The notes under the pieces were generated by a model that was not told the DNA's origin, did no database searches, and was given only the letters and a program-made list of their open reading frames with translations. A DNA stretch of 60,290 nucleotides from Pirellulales bacterium (GTDB taxonomy: Bacteria > Planctomycetota > Planctomycetia > Pirellulales > DATAWG01). Positions 44,849 through 56,640 of the stretch are shown piece by piece. The position numbers and the translations under genes were made by a program. Within the stretch, counting starts at the first letter, position 1, and each line of letters starts with the position of its first letter. The stretch is taken from NCBI GenBank assembly GCA_036267355.1, contig DATAWG010000076.1:1-60290 (forward strand). Reading direction: 5' to 3'.

Positions 44849-45709
44849 ATGAAACTCGCCTTCAGCTCCAACGCCTACACCAATTTCTCGATCGAAGACA
44901 CCATCGCCCGGATCGCGGCGGCGGGCTACAGCGGGATCGAAGTTCTCGCCGATGTGCCGCACGCCTGGCCGGCCGGGTTGCTCGAAGAACGCAAGCAATC
45001 GATCCGCGACGCACTGGCCAAACATCAACTGACGATCTCGAACATCAACGCGTTCATGATGAACGCCGTCGCCGACCCGCGGCAGGCCTATTGGCATCCG
45101 GGATGGATCGATCCCGACCCGCACTATCGGGCGATCCGCCGCGAACATACGAAGCGGGCGTTGCGGCTCGCGAGCGAACTCGGTGCTCCGTGCATCACCA
45201 CCGAGCCGGGCGGCCCGCTCCTGCCCGGCCAGTCTTGGGACCAAGCGGCGCAAACGTTCTACGACGAATTGATGCCGTGCGTTGAATTGGCGGAGGAATT
45301 GAAAGTGCGGCTGCTGGTCGAGCCGGAGCCGCATTTGATGATCGAAACCTTCGGCCAGTATTTGCAATTCATGCAGCGGTTCACGTCGCCGTGGGTCGGT
45401 TTGAATTTTGACGTGGGGCACGCCTATTGCGTCGGCGAGAATCCGGAGGATTGGGTCAAGCGAATGGCCCCCTTCACGCGGCATTATCATTTCGAAGACA
45501 TCGCCGCCAGCCGGGTGCACCAGCATCTCGTCCCCGGCACCGGCGCGATCGATTTCGCCGCGACGCTTTCAAGAATCGCCGCGACCGGCTACGAGGGCTG
45601 GCTCACGGTCGAGCTATATCCCTATGTCGAAAACCCCGACGCGGCGGCCCGGCAGGCGCGCGAGCATTTGACCGGAGTGATGAAACAGGTCGGGATTGCG
45701 GTGGAGTAA
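44849..45709 (+). CDS. Xylose isomerase-like TIM-barrel protein (sugar phosphate isomerase/epimerase family), first copy
   Basis: 286 residues of the AP-endonuclease-2/xylose isomerase-like barrel. It starts KLAFSSNAYTNFSIEDTIARIAAAGYSGIEV. Metal-site residues are likely the Glu in LLVEPEPHLMIET, the Asp and His in GLNFDVGHAYC, His in YHFEDIA and Glu in LTVELYPY. It starts a tight run: the UbiA gene begins 3 bases after the stop, and a second paralogue follows. The substrate is not known; context suggests an Ebo-type metabolite pathway. Confidence 0.88.
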   Translation: MKLAFSSNAYTNFSIEDTIARIAAAGYSGIEVLADVPHAWPAGLLEERKQSIRDALAKHQLTISNINAFMMNAVADPRQAYWHPGWIDPDPHYRAIRREHTKRALRLASELGAPCITTEPGGPLLPGQSWDQAAQTFYDELMPCVELAEELKVRLLVEPEPHLMIETFGQYLQFMQRFTSPWVGLNFDVGHAYCVGENPEDWVKRMAPFTRHYHFEDIAASRVHQHLVPGTGAIDFAATLSRIAATGYEGWLTVELYPYVENPDAAARQAREHLTGVMKQVGIAVE

Positions 45710-45712
45710 GCC

Positions 45713-46690
45713 GTGGAAGAGCGAACCGTGCCGCCGGATGACGCTTCCAACGAGCCGCCGCCACCGGCGGATCGGTTGCGAGCCTATCTGCAATTGTTTC
45801 GCACGCCCAACGTGTTTACGGCGATCGCCGACCTGACGATGGGCTATCTGTTTGTTCGGCCGAGGCTCGAACCGCCGCAATATTATGTCCCGCTGCTGCT
45901 TGCCTCGGGGCTGATGTACACCGCGGGCATGGTGCTGAACGACGTGTTCGACATCGAAATCGATCGCGTCGAGCGCCCCGAGCGGCCATTGCCTTCCGGC
46001 CGGATCGAGCTCGGGTGGGCGCGGCAACTCGGTTTCGAAATGCTGTCGGCGGGGGCCGCGCTTGCGGTGGTCGTGGCGGTGCTGTTGCGCGATTGGCGGC
46101 CGGCCGGTTTGGCCGTCGGGCTGGCGGCGCTGATCGTGCTCTACAACCGAGTGCTTAAGGCCACCTTTCTCGGCCCGATCGCAATGGGGGGCTGCCGATT
46201 CTTGAATGTTTTGTTGGGCATGAGCGCGGCAAGCGCGGCGTGGGAGGGCAACAACTACCTCATCGCCGGCGGAATCGGAATCTACATCGTGGGCGTGAGT
46301 TGGTTTGCCCGCGGCGAAGCGGAAGACGACATTCATCGCGGTCCGCTTTTTTGGGGAACGATTCTCATGGCGTTGGGCATTGTGCTGCTGGCCTCGTATC
46401 CGCGCGCCCATTGGACCGGCGGGCAAGACGTTGCCGCGGTGTTTCGTCAACATCCGGAAAACCTGGCTTGGCTGCTGCTGGCGTTCACGATTGGCTTCCG
46501 CACCGTTCGGGCCATCGTGCAACCGTATTCCGTGTTCGTGCAAGAAGCTGTCCGCTACTGTCTCATGTCGTTGATCACGTTCGACGCCATCATCACCTTC
46601 GCCCATAGCGAAAGCATTTGGCTCGCAGGCGGGATCTTTGCCCTCGTGCTGCCGATGACCATTCTCGGCCGCTGGAGCTACTCGACGTAG
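45713..46690 (+). CDS. UbiA-family prenyltransferase, EboC-like
   Basis: 325 residues, GTG start 3 bases after the preceding stop. The first Asp-rich motif is NDVFDIEID in MVLNDVFDIEIDRVERPERPLPSG, which binds prenyl diphosphate through Mg. About eight membrane segments are visible. FRTPNVFTAIADLTMGYLF and GVSWFARGEAEDD resemble the EboC branch (R-P-x-N-V-x-T-A-x-A-D and S-R-G-E-V/A) more than menaquinone or haem A enzymes. EboC proteins act in clusters linked to export or trafficking of precursor metabolites. The stop codon TAG leads straight into a G-rich repeat. Confidence 0.82.
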   Translation: MEERTVPPDDASNEPPPPADRLRAYLQLFRTPNVFTAIADLTMGYLFVRPRLEPPQYYVPLLLASGLMYTAGMVLNDVFDIEIDRVERPERPLPSGRIELGWARQLGFEMLSAGAALAVVVAVLLRDWRPAGLAVGLAALIVLYNRVLKATFLGPIAMGGCRFLNVLLGMSAASAAWEGNNYLIAGGIGIYIVGVSWFARGEAEDDIHRGPLFWGTILMALGIVLLASYPRAHWTGGQDVAAVFRQHPENLAWLLLAFTIGFRTVRAIVQPYSVFVQEAVRYCLMSLITFDAIITFAHSESIWLAGGIFALVLPMTILGRWSYST

Positions 46691-46817
46691 CGGCGAGGGG
46701 CGAAGGGCGAGGGGCGAGGAACAGAAAACTGGACCCACACTTGACGATGGGAGGATGATTTTCGCTTGCGCGTATCTCGCCCCTAGCCCCTAGCCCCTAG
46801 CCCCTCGCCCCTTCCCC
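46691..46817. repeat. Family G composite: GAGGGGCGAAGGGCGAG arm and CGCCCCTAGCCCC arm
   Basis: A G-rich arm (46692-46716) and a C-rich arm (46786-46817, CGCCCCTAGCCCCTAGCC repeated) enclose about 70 bases. The same arm design recurs at 49755-49902. The element fills the entire spacer between the UbiA gene and the second TIM-barrel gene. G-runs could also form quadruplexes. Confidence 0.75.
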
Positions 46818-46818
46818 G

Positions 46819-47679
46819 ATGCTTCTCGCCTACAACACCAACGGTCTGGCGCATCACGATCCGATCGAGGCGATCGAGTTGTTGGCCGAAATTGGTTACC
46901 GCGGCGTCGGGCTGACGATCGACCACGGCTTGCTCAGCCCACGCGATCGTGCGGAGCGGCATCGAGCTGCGCTGCAAGAATTTCAACGAGCGCTCCGCCA
47001 GTTCGGAATGCGGAGCGTCGTCGAAACCGGAGCCCGGTTTCTGCTCGATCCACGGCAAAAGCATGAACCGACGCTGATGACGGCCGATCCCGAACGGCGC
47101 AAGCTGCGCGTCGAGTTTTTGCGCTACGCGATCCGAACGGCCGCGGAGTTGCAAAGCGATTGCGTTTCGATCTGGTCGGGCATTCTGCGCAACGCTCCGA
47201 ATGAAGCGTCTTTCAGCGACGCTGCTGCTTTCGAGCGATTGATCGACGGTCTTGCGCCGGTTTGCGACTACGCTTCGCGACAGGGAGTGATCGTGGCATT
47301 CGAGCCAGAGCCGGGAATGTTTATCGACACGATGGATCGCTTCGAGCAACTGCTGGCCCGATTCGATCATCCGGCATTGCGGCTGACGATCGACCTCGGA
47401 CACCTCCATTGCCAAGGCGAGACGCCGATCGGCGAGCAATTGCGGCGCTGGGCATCGCGGCTTGTGAACGTACACATCGAAGACATGCGGGCCGGCGTGC
47501 ACGAACATTTGATGTTTGGCGAGGGAGAAATCGAATTTCCGCCGATTTTCGCCGCACTTCGCGAGATCGACTATCGTGGTTTGGTGCAAGTGGAACTAAG
47601 CCGGCACAGCCATGAAGGGCCTAGCGCCGGCCGCCGGGCGATGGAATTCTTGCGCCCGATGCTGCCGCCGACTGGTTAG
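46819..47679 (+). CDS. Xylose isomerase-like TIM-barrel protein, second copy
   Basis: 286 residues, the same fold and length as the gene at 44849 but clearly diverged. It starts LLAYNTNGLAHHDPIEAIELLAEIGYRGVGL. Candidate metal ligands: Glu in IVAFEPEPGMFID, Asp/His in LTIDLGHLHC, His in VNVHIEDM and Glu in VQVELSRHSHE. The intervening UbiA gene and same strand suggest a shared pathway. EboE-type or sugar-phosphate isomerase assignment cannot be settled from sequence alone. Confidence 0.87.
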   Translation: MLLAYNTNGLAHHDPIEAIELLAEIGYRGVGLTIDHGLLSPRDRAERHRAALQEFQRALRQFGMRSVVETGARFLLDPRQKHEPTLMTADPERRKLRVEFLRYAIRTAAELQSDCVSIWSGILRNAPNEASFSDAAAFERLIDGLAPVCDYASRQGVIVAFEPEPGMFIDTMDRFEQLLARFDHPALRLTIDLGHLHCQGETPIGEQLRRWASRLVNVHIEDMRAGVHEHLMFGEGEIEFPPIFAALREIDYRGLVQVELSRHSHEGPSAGRRAMEFLRPMLPPTG

Positions 47680-47933
47680 CCCAACGACTTGCCCGGGGTG
47701 CCTGACTGGATTTATTCTCGCCGCAAGCTGGACCCGGCCCGACGAATCTGGCAGAATAATGCTGGCTAGCCATCCGCAACGGGACACCGAGCCAAAGCGG
47801 CGGCGGAATCGCCGGTATCAGGCCGGCAGTTGTCGGCGAACGGTTCGGATGTGGATGATTCGCTGGCCGGGCAAGGGCGGTTGACGGTCGGCCGATCTTT
47901 TCTTACCGACCCCAGCATAGAGGAGAGACTGCG

Positions 47934-48950
47934 ATGACTCTTTCGCGATCGGCTCATGCAATGGTGGCACCTCCGGTGCCGGATCGTTCGCCATCGATTC
48001 AATCCAAAGCGGCTCGGCGAAAGCGGGCCCGGGCAATCCTCCGAGCAAATGCCGCCCGCAGCGCCGGCTTTACGCTCGTCGAACTGCTCGTGGTGATCAC
48101 GATCATCGGCATGTTGATGGCGCTATTGTTGCCCGCGGTAAACTCGGCTCGCGAATCGGGTCGGCGCCTCCAATGCCAAAATAATTTGAAGCAAATCGGC
48201 GAGGCCGCGCATTTATTCCAAGCCGATTTCAATTGTTTCCCGGGCTATTGGAGCCCGGCAAGCGCTTCGAATTCAACGCCGGTGACGTGGCCGGTATCGC
48301 TCGCCCGGTACTTGGATCAGATGAACCTCTGGAATCTGGTGAGCACCGGCGGCACCCCGCAGCAGACATTTTATTGGGACCTGATGGTTTGCCCGAGCAA
48401 TCCGCCGCTGACGAACCAAGGCCAGTGGCTTTCGTATGTGATCAATTGCGGTTTATACAACAACAATACCAATGCCGCCGACGGCGTCGCCTTCAACCAA
48501 ACCACGACCCCGTCGGGCCCCAAAACTTCGAGCGACTCGATGCTCGCCGGCAAAGGCGACAGCTACACGCTTCTCGCCTCGGAAAACACGCTCGGCATCA
48601 TCACCTCGAACTCCACGGGTTGGATGCAAACCTCGGCCGCCAATACAGTCCAATACGCGGGCATGTGTTGGCAAAGCACGAACACGGCAAACATCGCTCA
48701 GCAGCCGAACGGCGACCATTCCAACGCCAGCCCGCCGACTTCTCCCGCGGTGATTACCGACTATGCACGTCCGTCGAGCAACCATCCGGGCGGAGTGAAC
48801 GTCGTGTTCTGCGACGGCCACATCCACTTCCTCCGCCAGGATGTTCCGTACTACGTCTATCAGACGTTGATGACGACCAACCCGGCCAAGGCCGATTTCC
48901 CGTCCGGCTCGTCGGCCATCGGTTACCTCCTGAGCGACGGGGATTATTGA
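47934..48950 (+). CDS. DUF1559 protein with prepilin-type N-terminus, first copy
   Basis: 338 residues. A long basic leader of about 43 residues ends at the type IV pilin-like cleavage site [34 protein letters not shown], which forms the membrane helix. The rest is the DUF1559 domain, ending with [22 protein letters not shown], the family hallmark. RBS GAGGAGAG lies 8 bases before ATG 47934. DUF1559 proteins are greatly expanded in planctomycetes and probably form surface or pseudopilus structures. The 254-base gap before it (47680-47933) has no other feature. Confidence 0.93.
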   Translation: MTLSRSAHAMVAPPVPDRSPSIQSKAARRKRARAILRANAARSAGFTLVELLVVITIIGMLMALLLPAVNSARESGRRLQCQNNLKQIGEAAHLFQADFNCFPGYWSPASASNSTPVTWPVSLARYLDQMNLWNLVSTGGTPQQTFYWDLMVCPSNPPLTNQGQWLSYVINCGLYNNNTNAADGVAFNQTTTPSGPKTSSDSMLAGKGDSYTLLASENTLGIITSNSTGWMQTSAANTVQYAGMCWQSTNTANIAQQPNGDHSNASPPTSPAVITDYARPSSNHPGGVNVVFCDGHIHFLRQDVPYYVYQTLMTTNPAKADFPSGSSAIGYLLSDGDY

Positions 48951-49282
48951 TCGAGCGCCCAATTGAATCGGGTCGATAGACTTGGGGCGGATGTTAACTG
49001 GTTGGCCATATTTCGCGGCCGTCAGGCTAGAAAGCCTGACCTACGGTGAGAGCAGTCTGAGCGCGGTGTGCCAGTGGCAAGCGAAGTCTGCCAGTGTGAG
49101 CGCCTCGCAGGGTTCGCGCCGCCTACGATCGCCCGCGTTTGCGTCCTGCAAAATACCCACGTCAAGCGGCGCATCGGCACTGGCAGACTGCGCTTGCCAG
49201 TGGCACACGCAGTGGCGCCACGCAGTGGCACACCACTGCCCTTGTGAATGGCACACCAGTATCACAGCCGACCGCGATCGCA

Positions 49283-49303
<21 letters not shown>
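48951..49303. other. Repeat-rich gap: element F and a GCCAGTGGC-type cluster
   Basis: Element F at 49018-49044 (GTCAGGCTAGAAAGCCTGAC, then CTACGG). From 49066 to 49260 the core TGCCAGTGGCA/GGCACTGGCAG recurs about seven times in both orientations (for example GTGCCAGTGGCAAGC, GCACTGGCAGACTG, GCCAGTGGCACACG, CAGTGGCACACCA). No gene is seen. This is the tail-to-tail region between the DUF1559 gene and tadA. Confidence 0.65.
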
Positions 49304-51617
<2,314 letters not shown>

Positions 51618-51659
51618 GGATTGGGAACGCAATTTTGGGCGACCGCCGGCGACCAGCCT

Positions 51660-51744
51660 GTTGAAAAAGGGGACGGGCGCCGAGCGGCAAAGCGAAACGT
51701 GCGACAAGCCGACTGGCCGCTCGGAGCCAGTCCCGTTTTTCAAC
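51660..51744 (-). terminator. Element C hairpin, copy 2: terminator-like structure after the DUF1559 stop
   Basis: On the minus strand the DUF1559 stop TAG is followed by CAGTGTTGAAAAACGGGACTGG and, after a 45-base loop, by GGCGCCCGTCCCCTTTTTCAAC. Stem, T-run and loop blocks (GCTCGGAGCC, CGAAACGTGCGA) match copy 1 at 7371-7457. Confidence 0.77.
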
Positions 51745-51748
51745 ACTG

Positions 51749-52936
51749 CTATGGCGTAATCTGGGTGTTCTCGTGTCCGGCGCGGGTCGCCATGCCGGCC
51801 CAAACCGTGGGGTCGGTCGTGTCGTTGAACTTGTGGACCGACCCGTCGGCGAACCCGACGTTGACGAAGTTCGCCGAGTGGTTGCTGCGGGCGGCGGCTA
51901 CCCAGTTGTTTGCCGTGCTGTCTTGCGTTGCCTGCAGCGGGCTCGTCGTCTGGATCACGGTGTTGTCGATGTTCGGCAAGTCGTCTTTGAGCGAAGTGTT
52001 GGGCACATGCACGTTCGTGGCGGTGATCACGCCGTTGCTGTTGGTGATCGTCGCCCCGGTTGAAAACGCGGAAGCGCCCATCGCGGCCCAGGTCCATGCG
52101 CCGCGCATGTCGGTGGCCGATGCGATGCCCACCACTTCACTGACCATCATCGTGTTCGAGGCGCCGTCGAGGATGTCTTCCATGCGCACGCCCAGTCGCG
52201 AGCCGAGCTTTCCGCGGCCGACCTGCACGCCATTGTTCGAAGTCAGCGGCAAGGCGGCGACGTCGAAGATGCCGCCATAGGTACCGATGTAGGTGGTCGT
52301 GGCGAGTGGGTTCCAAGTGCCGGCGCCCCAATTGGCGGCATAATTTCCCTTGGCGATTCCGCCCGTCATGCCGGCGCCGGTGAACGGAGTGAGATTATCG
52401 CCGCCATCGGGGCAGACATACGGAGCGGGAATAATCGGCGTGCCCGTGTTGCTCAGCCCGACACCGATCCAGGTGACGCTATTGCCGCTATTGGTGCCAT
52501 TCACGCCGCAAGTCGAGCAGGCGTTGAACGACCCGCCAGAATTGGGCGGCGCGTTCGAATCGAGGCACGTCAGCAGATTAGTATAGATCGCTTGCTCTTC
52601 CATGAAGGGCAGGATGGCAACCTCCCAGTTCGGTCCGCAGCAGGTGCATGCGGTCGGCGTACTGCTGCCGATCCCGCCAACATACGGATAGTTAGCGGAT
52701 TGCGTCGTGTTCATACAACTGGGCAGCCCGGGCGGGAAAGCGTTGTTGGCCGTGTGGAAGCTCGTCAGGGCGACGCAGAGCTGCCTGACGTTGTTCGAGC
52801 ATTGCATTAGCCGGGCCGCCTCGCGAGCGGCTTGCACCGCCGGCAGCAACAGCCCGATGAGCACGCCGATGATGCTGATCACCACCAGCAATTCCACCAA
52901 CGTAAAACCGCTCGATTTATCCGAAGCCCTGCGCAT
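51749..52936 (-). CDS. DUF1559 protein with prepilin-type N-terminus, second copy
   Basis: 395 residues. After a short basic leader (MRRASDKSS) comes [33 protein letters not shown], the prepilin peptidase site and membrane helix, and then the DUF1559 head [25 protein letters not shown]. The C-terminus has [23 protein letters not shown], the family end. ATG 52936 is preferred; a TTG at 52951 is also in frame. It is paired with the TIGR03790 gene downstream and faces away from the glycan operon. Confidence 0.93.
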   Translation of the reverse strand: MRRASDKSSGFTLVELLVVISIIGVLIGLLLPAVQAAREAARLMQCSNNVRQLCVALTSFHTANNAFPPGLPSCMNTTQSANYPYVGGIGSSTPTACTCCGPNWEVAILPFMEEQAIYTNLLTCLDSNAPPNSGGSFNACSTCGVNGTNSGNSVTWIGVGLSNTGTPIIPAPYVCPDGGDNLTPFTGAGMTGGIAKGNYAANWGAGTWNPLATTTYIGTYGGIFDVAALPLTSNNGVQVGRGKLGSRLGVRMEDILDGASNTMMVSEVVGIASATDMRGAWTWAAMGASAFSTGATITNSNGVITATNVHVPNTSLKDDLPNIDNTVIQTTSPLQATQDSTANNWVAAARSNHSANFVNVGFADGSVHKFNDTTDPTVWAGMATRAGHENTQITP

Positions 52937-53649
52937 TGTTCGATCCCCCAAATCTGTTCGGTGCGTGCAGCCCTGATGCTCGCACCGCGAATCTTCCGTT
53001 CGTTACGGGTTCCCCGGCGCCACCGCGGGAAAGCGCCACGAACAACCGGCAATTTTGCGACCCTATTGCAGGCCTTGTGCGAACCGCGAGAAAAGCGCCA
53101 GTTCGATGGCTCGACAAGCTTCAACATACGGCCGCACGACGAGCAATACAAGACATTTCGCAATTTGAGCCGATCGGCGGGCGAACGCTTGCGTATTGTA
53201 GAAGTGTCCGGCTCCGTTCGGACCTATTTGGCCGCCGCTCGCTGCGGGAGATAGGAGGCCGCCGGGTTGCATTTTGGCAGCAGCGGATTGTTGCCGTTCT
53301 GCACCCTCCCAGGTGGCGACCCGGCGGTGGTTTTCGATGGAGAACCGCTTTTCCTCTCGCACATCCCTTACAATTCATTCGGGAAGCGCAAAGGAATCGT
53401 GAAACTAGCGTGGAAATGCGGATTGCGCACCTAGACTTATCAATCGATTCGACCATAGATTGGATGATTGAGGGGGTTCTGCGCCAGGGGACCAGTGTCA
53501 CCCACGGGGACGGAGTACGCGCGTGCATCGCAGCGAGCCCGTAAAATAACTGGTGGTCGAGGGCGAGTTCGAGGAGCTGCTCCCGTCGAGTTGGCGGAGG
53601 AGGCAACCGGGCCTCCGTGGCGAAAAAATAGGACTACTGATCGGAAATT
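52937..53649. other. Long divergent leader upstream of the NusG paralogue
   Basis: 713 bases between the divergent DUF1559 and NusG-like genes, with no protein-like frame. It should hold promoters for both. I looked for an ops-like GGCGGTAGC-type element and a clear terminator and found neither. Confidence 0.5.
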
Positions 53650-54210
53650 ATGCCGATTCTTGCCCGAGAAAGCGATATTTTCCCCGAGCATCTCCTCGAC
53701 CCGGCCGATGATGGGCCAGCAAAGTCGGCCCCTTGGTGGGCGCTGTATACGTTGCCCCGGCGGGAAAAAGAACTGATGCGCCGGCTGCGAACCTGGGAAG
53801 TGCCATTCTACTCGCCGATTATCGAGACGCGAAGGCAATCGCCTCAAGGGCGAATCCGCAAATCGTATGTCCCGCTATTCGGAAGTTACGTGTTTTTGTG
53901 CGGGGGGGAGGAGCAGCGCTATCGGGCCCTTACGACCAACTGCGTGTCGCGCTGCCTGACCGTTCCCGACAGCGATCTGCTAATCGCCGATCTGCGGCAG
54001 ATACGGCGATTGATTCAAGCCGATGTGCCGCTCACCCCGGAATCGAGAATCCAGGCCGGTACGCCGGTTCGAGTGCGGTCCGGCTCGTTGATGGGGGTCG
54101 AGGGGGTTGTCGTGAGGCGGCAGAATAAGGCCCGACTACTGGTTGCCGTTCGCTTCCTGCAAAAGGGCGCATCGCTGCTGTTGGATGATTTCCAGGTTGA
54201 AGCAATTTAG
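53650..54210 (+). CDS. NusG-family transcription antiterminator paralogue (UpxY/RfaH-like)
   Basis: 186 residues: NGN domain at about 28-135 (WWALYTLPRREKELMRRLRTWEVPFYSPIIE, KSYVPLFGSYVFLCG) and a short KOW domain at about 140-186 (IQAGTPVRVRSGSLMGVEGVVVRRQNKARLLVAV). The NGN-KOW layout is that of specialised NusG proteins that bind RNA polymerase and help it read through long polysaccharide operons. It heads such an operon here. It lacks the secE neighbour of housekeeping nusG. The 385-base gap to the next gene (54211-54595) has no recognised feature. Confidence 0.9.
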   Translation: MPILARESDIFPEHLLDPADDGPAKSAPWWALYTLPRREKELMRRLRTWEVPFYSPIIETRRQSPQGRIRKSYVPLFGSYVFLCGGEEQRYRALTTNCVSRCLTVPDSDLLIADLRQIRRLIQADVPLTPESRIQAGTPVRVRSGSLMGVEGVVVRRQNKARLLVAVRFLQKGASLLLDDFQVEAI

Positions 54211-54595
54211 GGCAATCTTATTTCCGTAAATCTCATCAAAGGTCCACGCGTTCGACGCTCGCTTATCGCCTGAATTTTTCGCCCGCTCGGTTCGAGCAGA
54301 TTCGCCCCCCCGAAAGATCACCAAGTTGCCCCGTGCGGTTCGTTGACTCGCCGGACGGCACCATTATGCTGAAGGTATCGGCTCATCGCCACCAGCAAAA
54401 TTCCCAGACAAGCTTCCCACCAGCTTGCCGTGTCGCGAGGCCAGGCTTTCCTGTCGCCGACGATGCTCGTGTTGAACGCCGAGACGCCGCGATCGCTGGA
54501 TTTGGCTGCGCCCCCAATCGTCTCTCGGCCATGTCGGGCTGGGAATGGAGCTTGCTCCCACCGATGATGCTCACCTGGACAGTCGGCCGGCACGC
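54211..54595. other. Gap between NusG paralogue and the dehydratase gene
   Basis: 385 bases. Frames here are short and Arg/Ser-rich. No hairpin from the families above is present, and nothing else is recognised. Confidence 0.4.
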
Positions 54596-56596
54596 ATGAC
54601 GAAAAGCCGCATCACGCCCCCATGGTTCGTGCGACGGGCGATTCTCGTCGTCGGCGTGCATTTGATAGCCTTCCTGGCTGCCTATTTGCTGGCGTTCGCC
54701 TTGCGGTTCGATTTCCGTTTCGACACCCAGGAAGTGATCACGTTCTGGTTCACGGTGCCGGGCGTGCTGATGATCAAGGCCCTGGTGTTTTACCTCACGG
54801 GCCAATATCGCTTGTCGTGGCGCAGCGTTACGTTTTCCGATCTGGCTTCGCTTATCAAAGCGGCCACGCTATCGCTGCTGGCCATCTTTGTTCTGTATTT
54901 CCTGATCGAGCCCACCCGCACGCTTGGCCGGGCGATCCCGTTGATCGATTGGGCCAATACGATTTTGATCCTTGGCGGATTGCGGGCGTTTCATCGGATG
55001 TCGCGCGAGGAGTTTCGCTTTTTCTATCGTCCTTCCGGCGCCCGTAAAGCGCTGATCGTCGGAGCGAACCAATCGGGCCATAATCTGGCCCGGCATTTGT
55101 ACACCGCTGATCCGCAGAAATATCTAGCCCTCGGATTCTTGGACCACGATCTCAAGCGGCTCGGCTCACTGCATGCGGGCCTGCCGGTTTTGGGCCGGCC
55201 GGAAGAGGCGCCGAAAATCGCCGTGCGGCTGAACGCCCAGGAAGTGCTCGTGATTTCCGGCACACTGACCGGCAAAGAGCTCCGCCGCTTGATGGAAAAC
55301 TGCGCCCAAGTCGGTGTGACGCTGAAGGTCATTCCCGGGATGGAAGATCTCGTGTCGGGAGATTACGCCGGCCAGATTCGCGATGTCGATATCAACGATC
55401 TTTTGCGGCGCGAACCGGTGCAACTCAGCGGCGAAGCGATTGCCACGCTCTTGGAAGGCCGCACGCTGCTCGTCACCGGCGCCGGCGGAAGCATCGGTTC
55501 CGAGATTTGCCGCCAGGTGCTGCGATTTCATCCACAGCGGCTCGTGCTGGTGGAGCGGGCCGAAAACAATCTGTTTCTCATCGAGCAGGAATTGCGGCGC
55601 TCGAAAACCGCCACCGAATTGTTCGCCTGCATCGCCGACGTGACCGACGGGCCGCGGATCGATCAGATTTTCGGAACGCATCAACCGGCGATCGTGTTCC
55701 ATGCCGCGGCCCATAAGCACGTGCCGATGATGGAATCGAATGCCGGCGAGGCCATCAAGAACAATGTGCTGGGAACGAAGCAGCTCGCCGAGTTGGCCGA
55801 TCATCATGGCGTGCAAGAGTTCGTCATGATCTCGACCGACAAGGCCGTGAATCCGACCAGCGTGATGGGAGCGTCGAAGCAGATCGCCGAGCGGTTCGTT
55901 CACGCCTTTTCGGAAGTGGCCACGACCAAGTTCGTCGTGGTGCGGTTCGGCAACGTGCTGGCGTCGGCCGGCAGCGTGGTGCCGATCTTCCAAGAACAGA
56001 TTCGCCGCGGCGGACCGATCACGGTTACGCATCCCGAGATCGAACGTTTTTTCATGACGATTCCCGAAGCGTCGCAATTGGTGCTGCAGGCGGCGGTGAT
56101 GGGCAACGGCGGCGAGATTTTCGTGCTCGATATGGGCGAATCGGTGCGAATCGTCGACTTGGCGCAAGACCTGATCCGCCTCTCGGGCCTCGAGCCGGAG
56201 GATGTAGAAATCGTGTTCACCGGCTTGCGGCCCGGCGAAAAGCTGTATGAGGAGCTGTATTTCAACGACGAGGAAATGCTCCCCACGCCGCATCCGAAGC
56301 TGTTCGTCGCGTATCACCGTCCGTATCACATGGACGAAGTGAATCGGCTGATCGACGCACTGGCCGAAGTGGTCCACGAGCCGACAGAAGTCGTTTGCCG
56401 GCGATTGCAAGAACTGGTTCCGGAATACGTGCCCCCCGCGCCGGAGGCGGGGGCCGAACTGCTGGCAGCCCATTCGCTGCACAGCGATGAGGAGGCAAGC
56501 GGCGAATCGACCAACGGTGTCCCGCTGAATGGCCCGCTGAATGGCGATCCCGCCGGTTCCCCGGAGCATCGGACTTCGGAATCGACCCGGCCGTAA
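54596..56596 (+). CDS. Membrane-bound UDP-sugar 4,6-dehydratase (CapD/WbpM/FlaA1 family)
   Basis: 666 residues from ATG 54596. Four membrane helices at about 10-125 (AILVVGVHLIAFLAAYLLAFAL, GVLMIKALVFYLTG, LSLLAIFVLYFLI, LIDWANTILILGGLRAF). Next is a Rossmann linker with GANQSGHNLARHLY, then the SDR domain with NAD motif VTGAGGSIGSE and catalytic STDKAVNP plus VMGASK, in which Met replaces the usual Tyr, as in WbpM-type enzymes. It converts UDP-GlcNAc to a 4-keto-6-deoxy sugar as the entry step to modified amino sugars. The C-terminal 40 residues are a disordered acidic tail. It starts the glycan operon proper. Confidence 0.94.
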   Translation: MTKSRITPPWFVRRAILVVGVHLIAFLAAYLLAFALRFDFRFDTQEVITFWFTVPGVLMIKALVFYLTGQYRLSWRSVTFSDLASLIKAATLSLLAIFVLYFLIEPTRTLGRAIPLIDWANTILILGGLRAFHRMSREEFRFFYRPSGARKALIVGANQSGHNLARHLYTADPQKYLALGFLDHDLKRLGSLHAGLPVLGRPEEAPKIAVRLNAQEVLVISGTLTGKELRRLMENCAQVGVTLKVIPGMEDLVSGDYAGQIRDVDINDLLRREPVQLSGEAIATLLEGRTLLVTGAGGSIGSEICRQVLRFHPQRLVLVERAENNLFLIEQELRRSKTATELFACIADVTDGPRIDQIFGTHQPAIVFHAAAHKHVPMMESNAGEAIKNNVLGTKQLAELADHHGVQEFVMISTDKAVNPTSVMGASKQIAERFVHAFSEVATTKFVVVRFGNVLASAGSVVPIFQEQIRRGGPITVTHPEIERFFMTIPEASQLVLQAAVMGNGGEIFVLDMGESVRIVDLAQDLIRLSGLEPEDVEIVFTGLRPGEKLYEELYFNDEEMLPTPHPKLFVAYHRPYHMDEVNRLIDALAEVVHEPTEVVCRRLQELVPEYVPPAPEAGAELLAAHSLHSDEEASGESTNGVPLNGPLNGDPAGSPEHRTSESTRP

Positions 56597-56640
56597 TCGG
56601 GCATCAGCGGCTCGCCGCCGCAGCCTTCGGGAAGCGTCTC

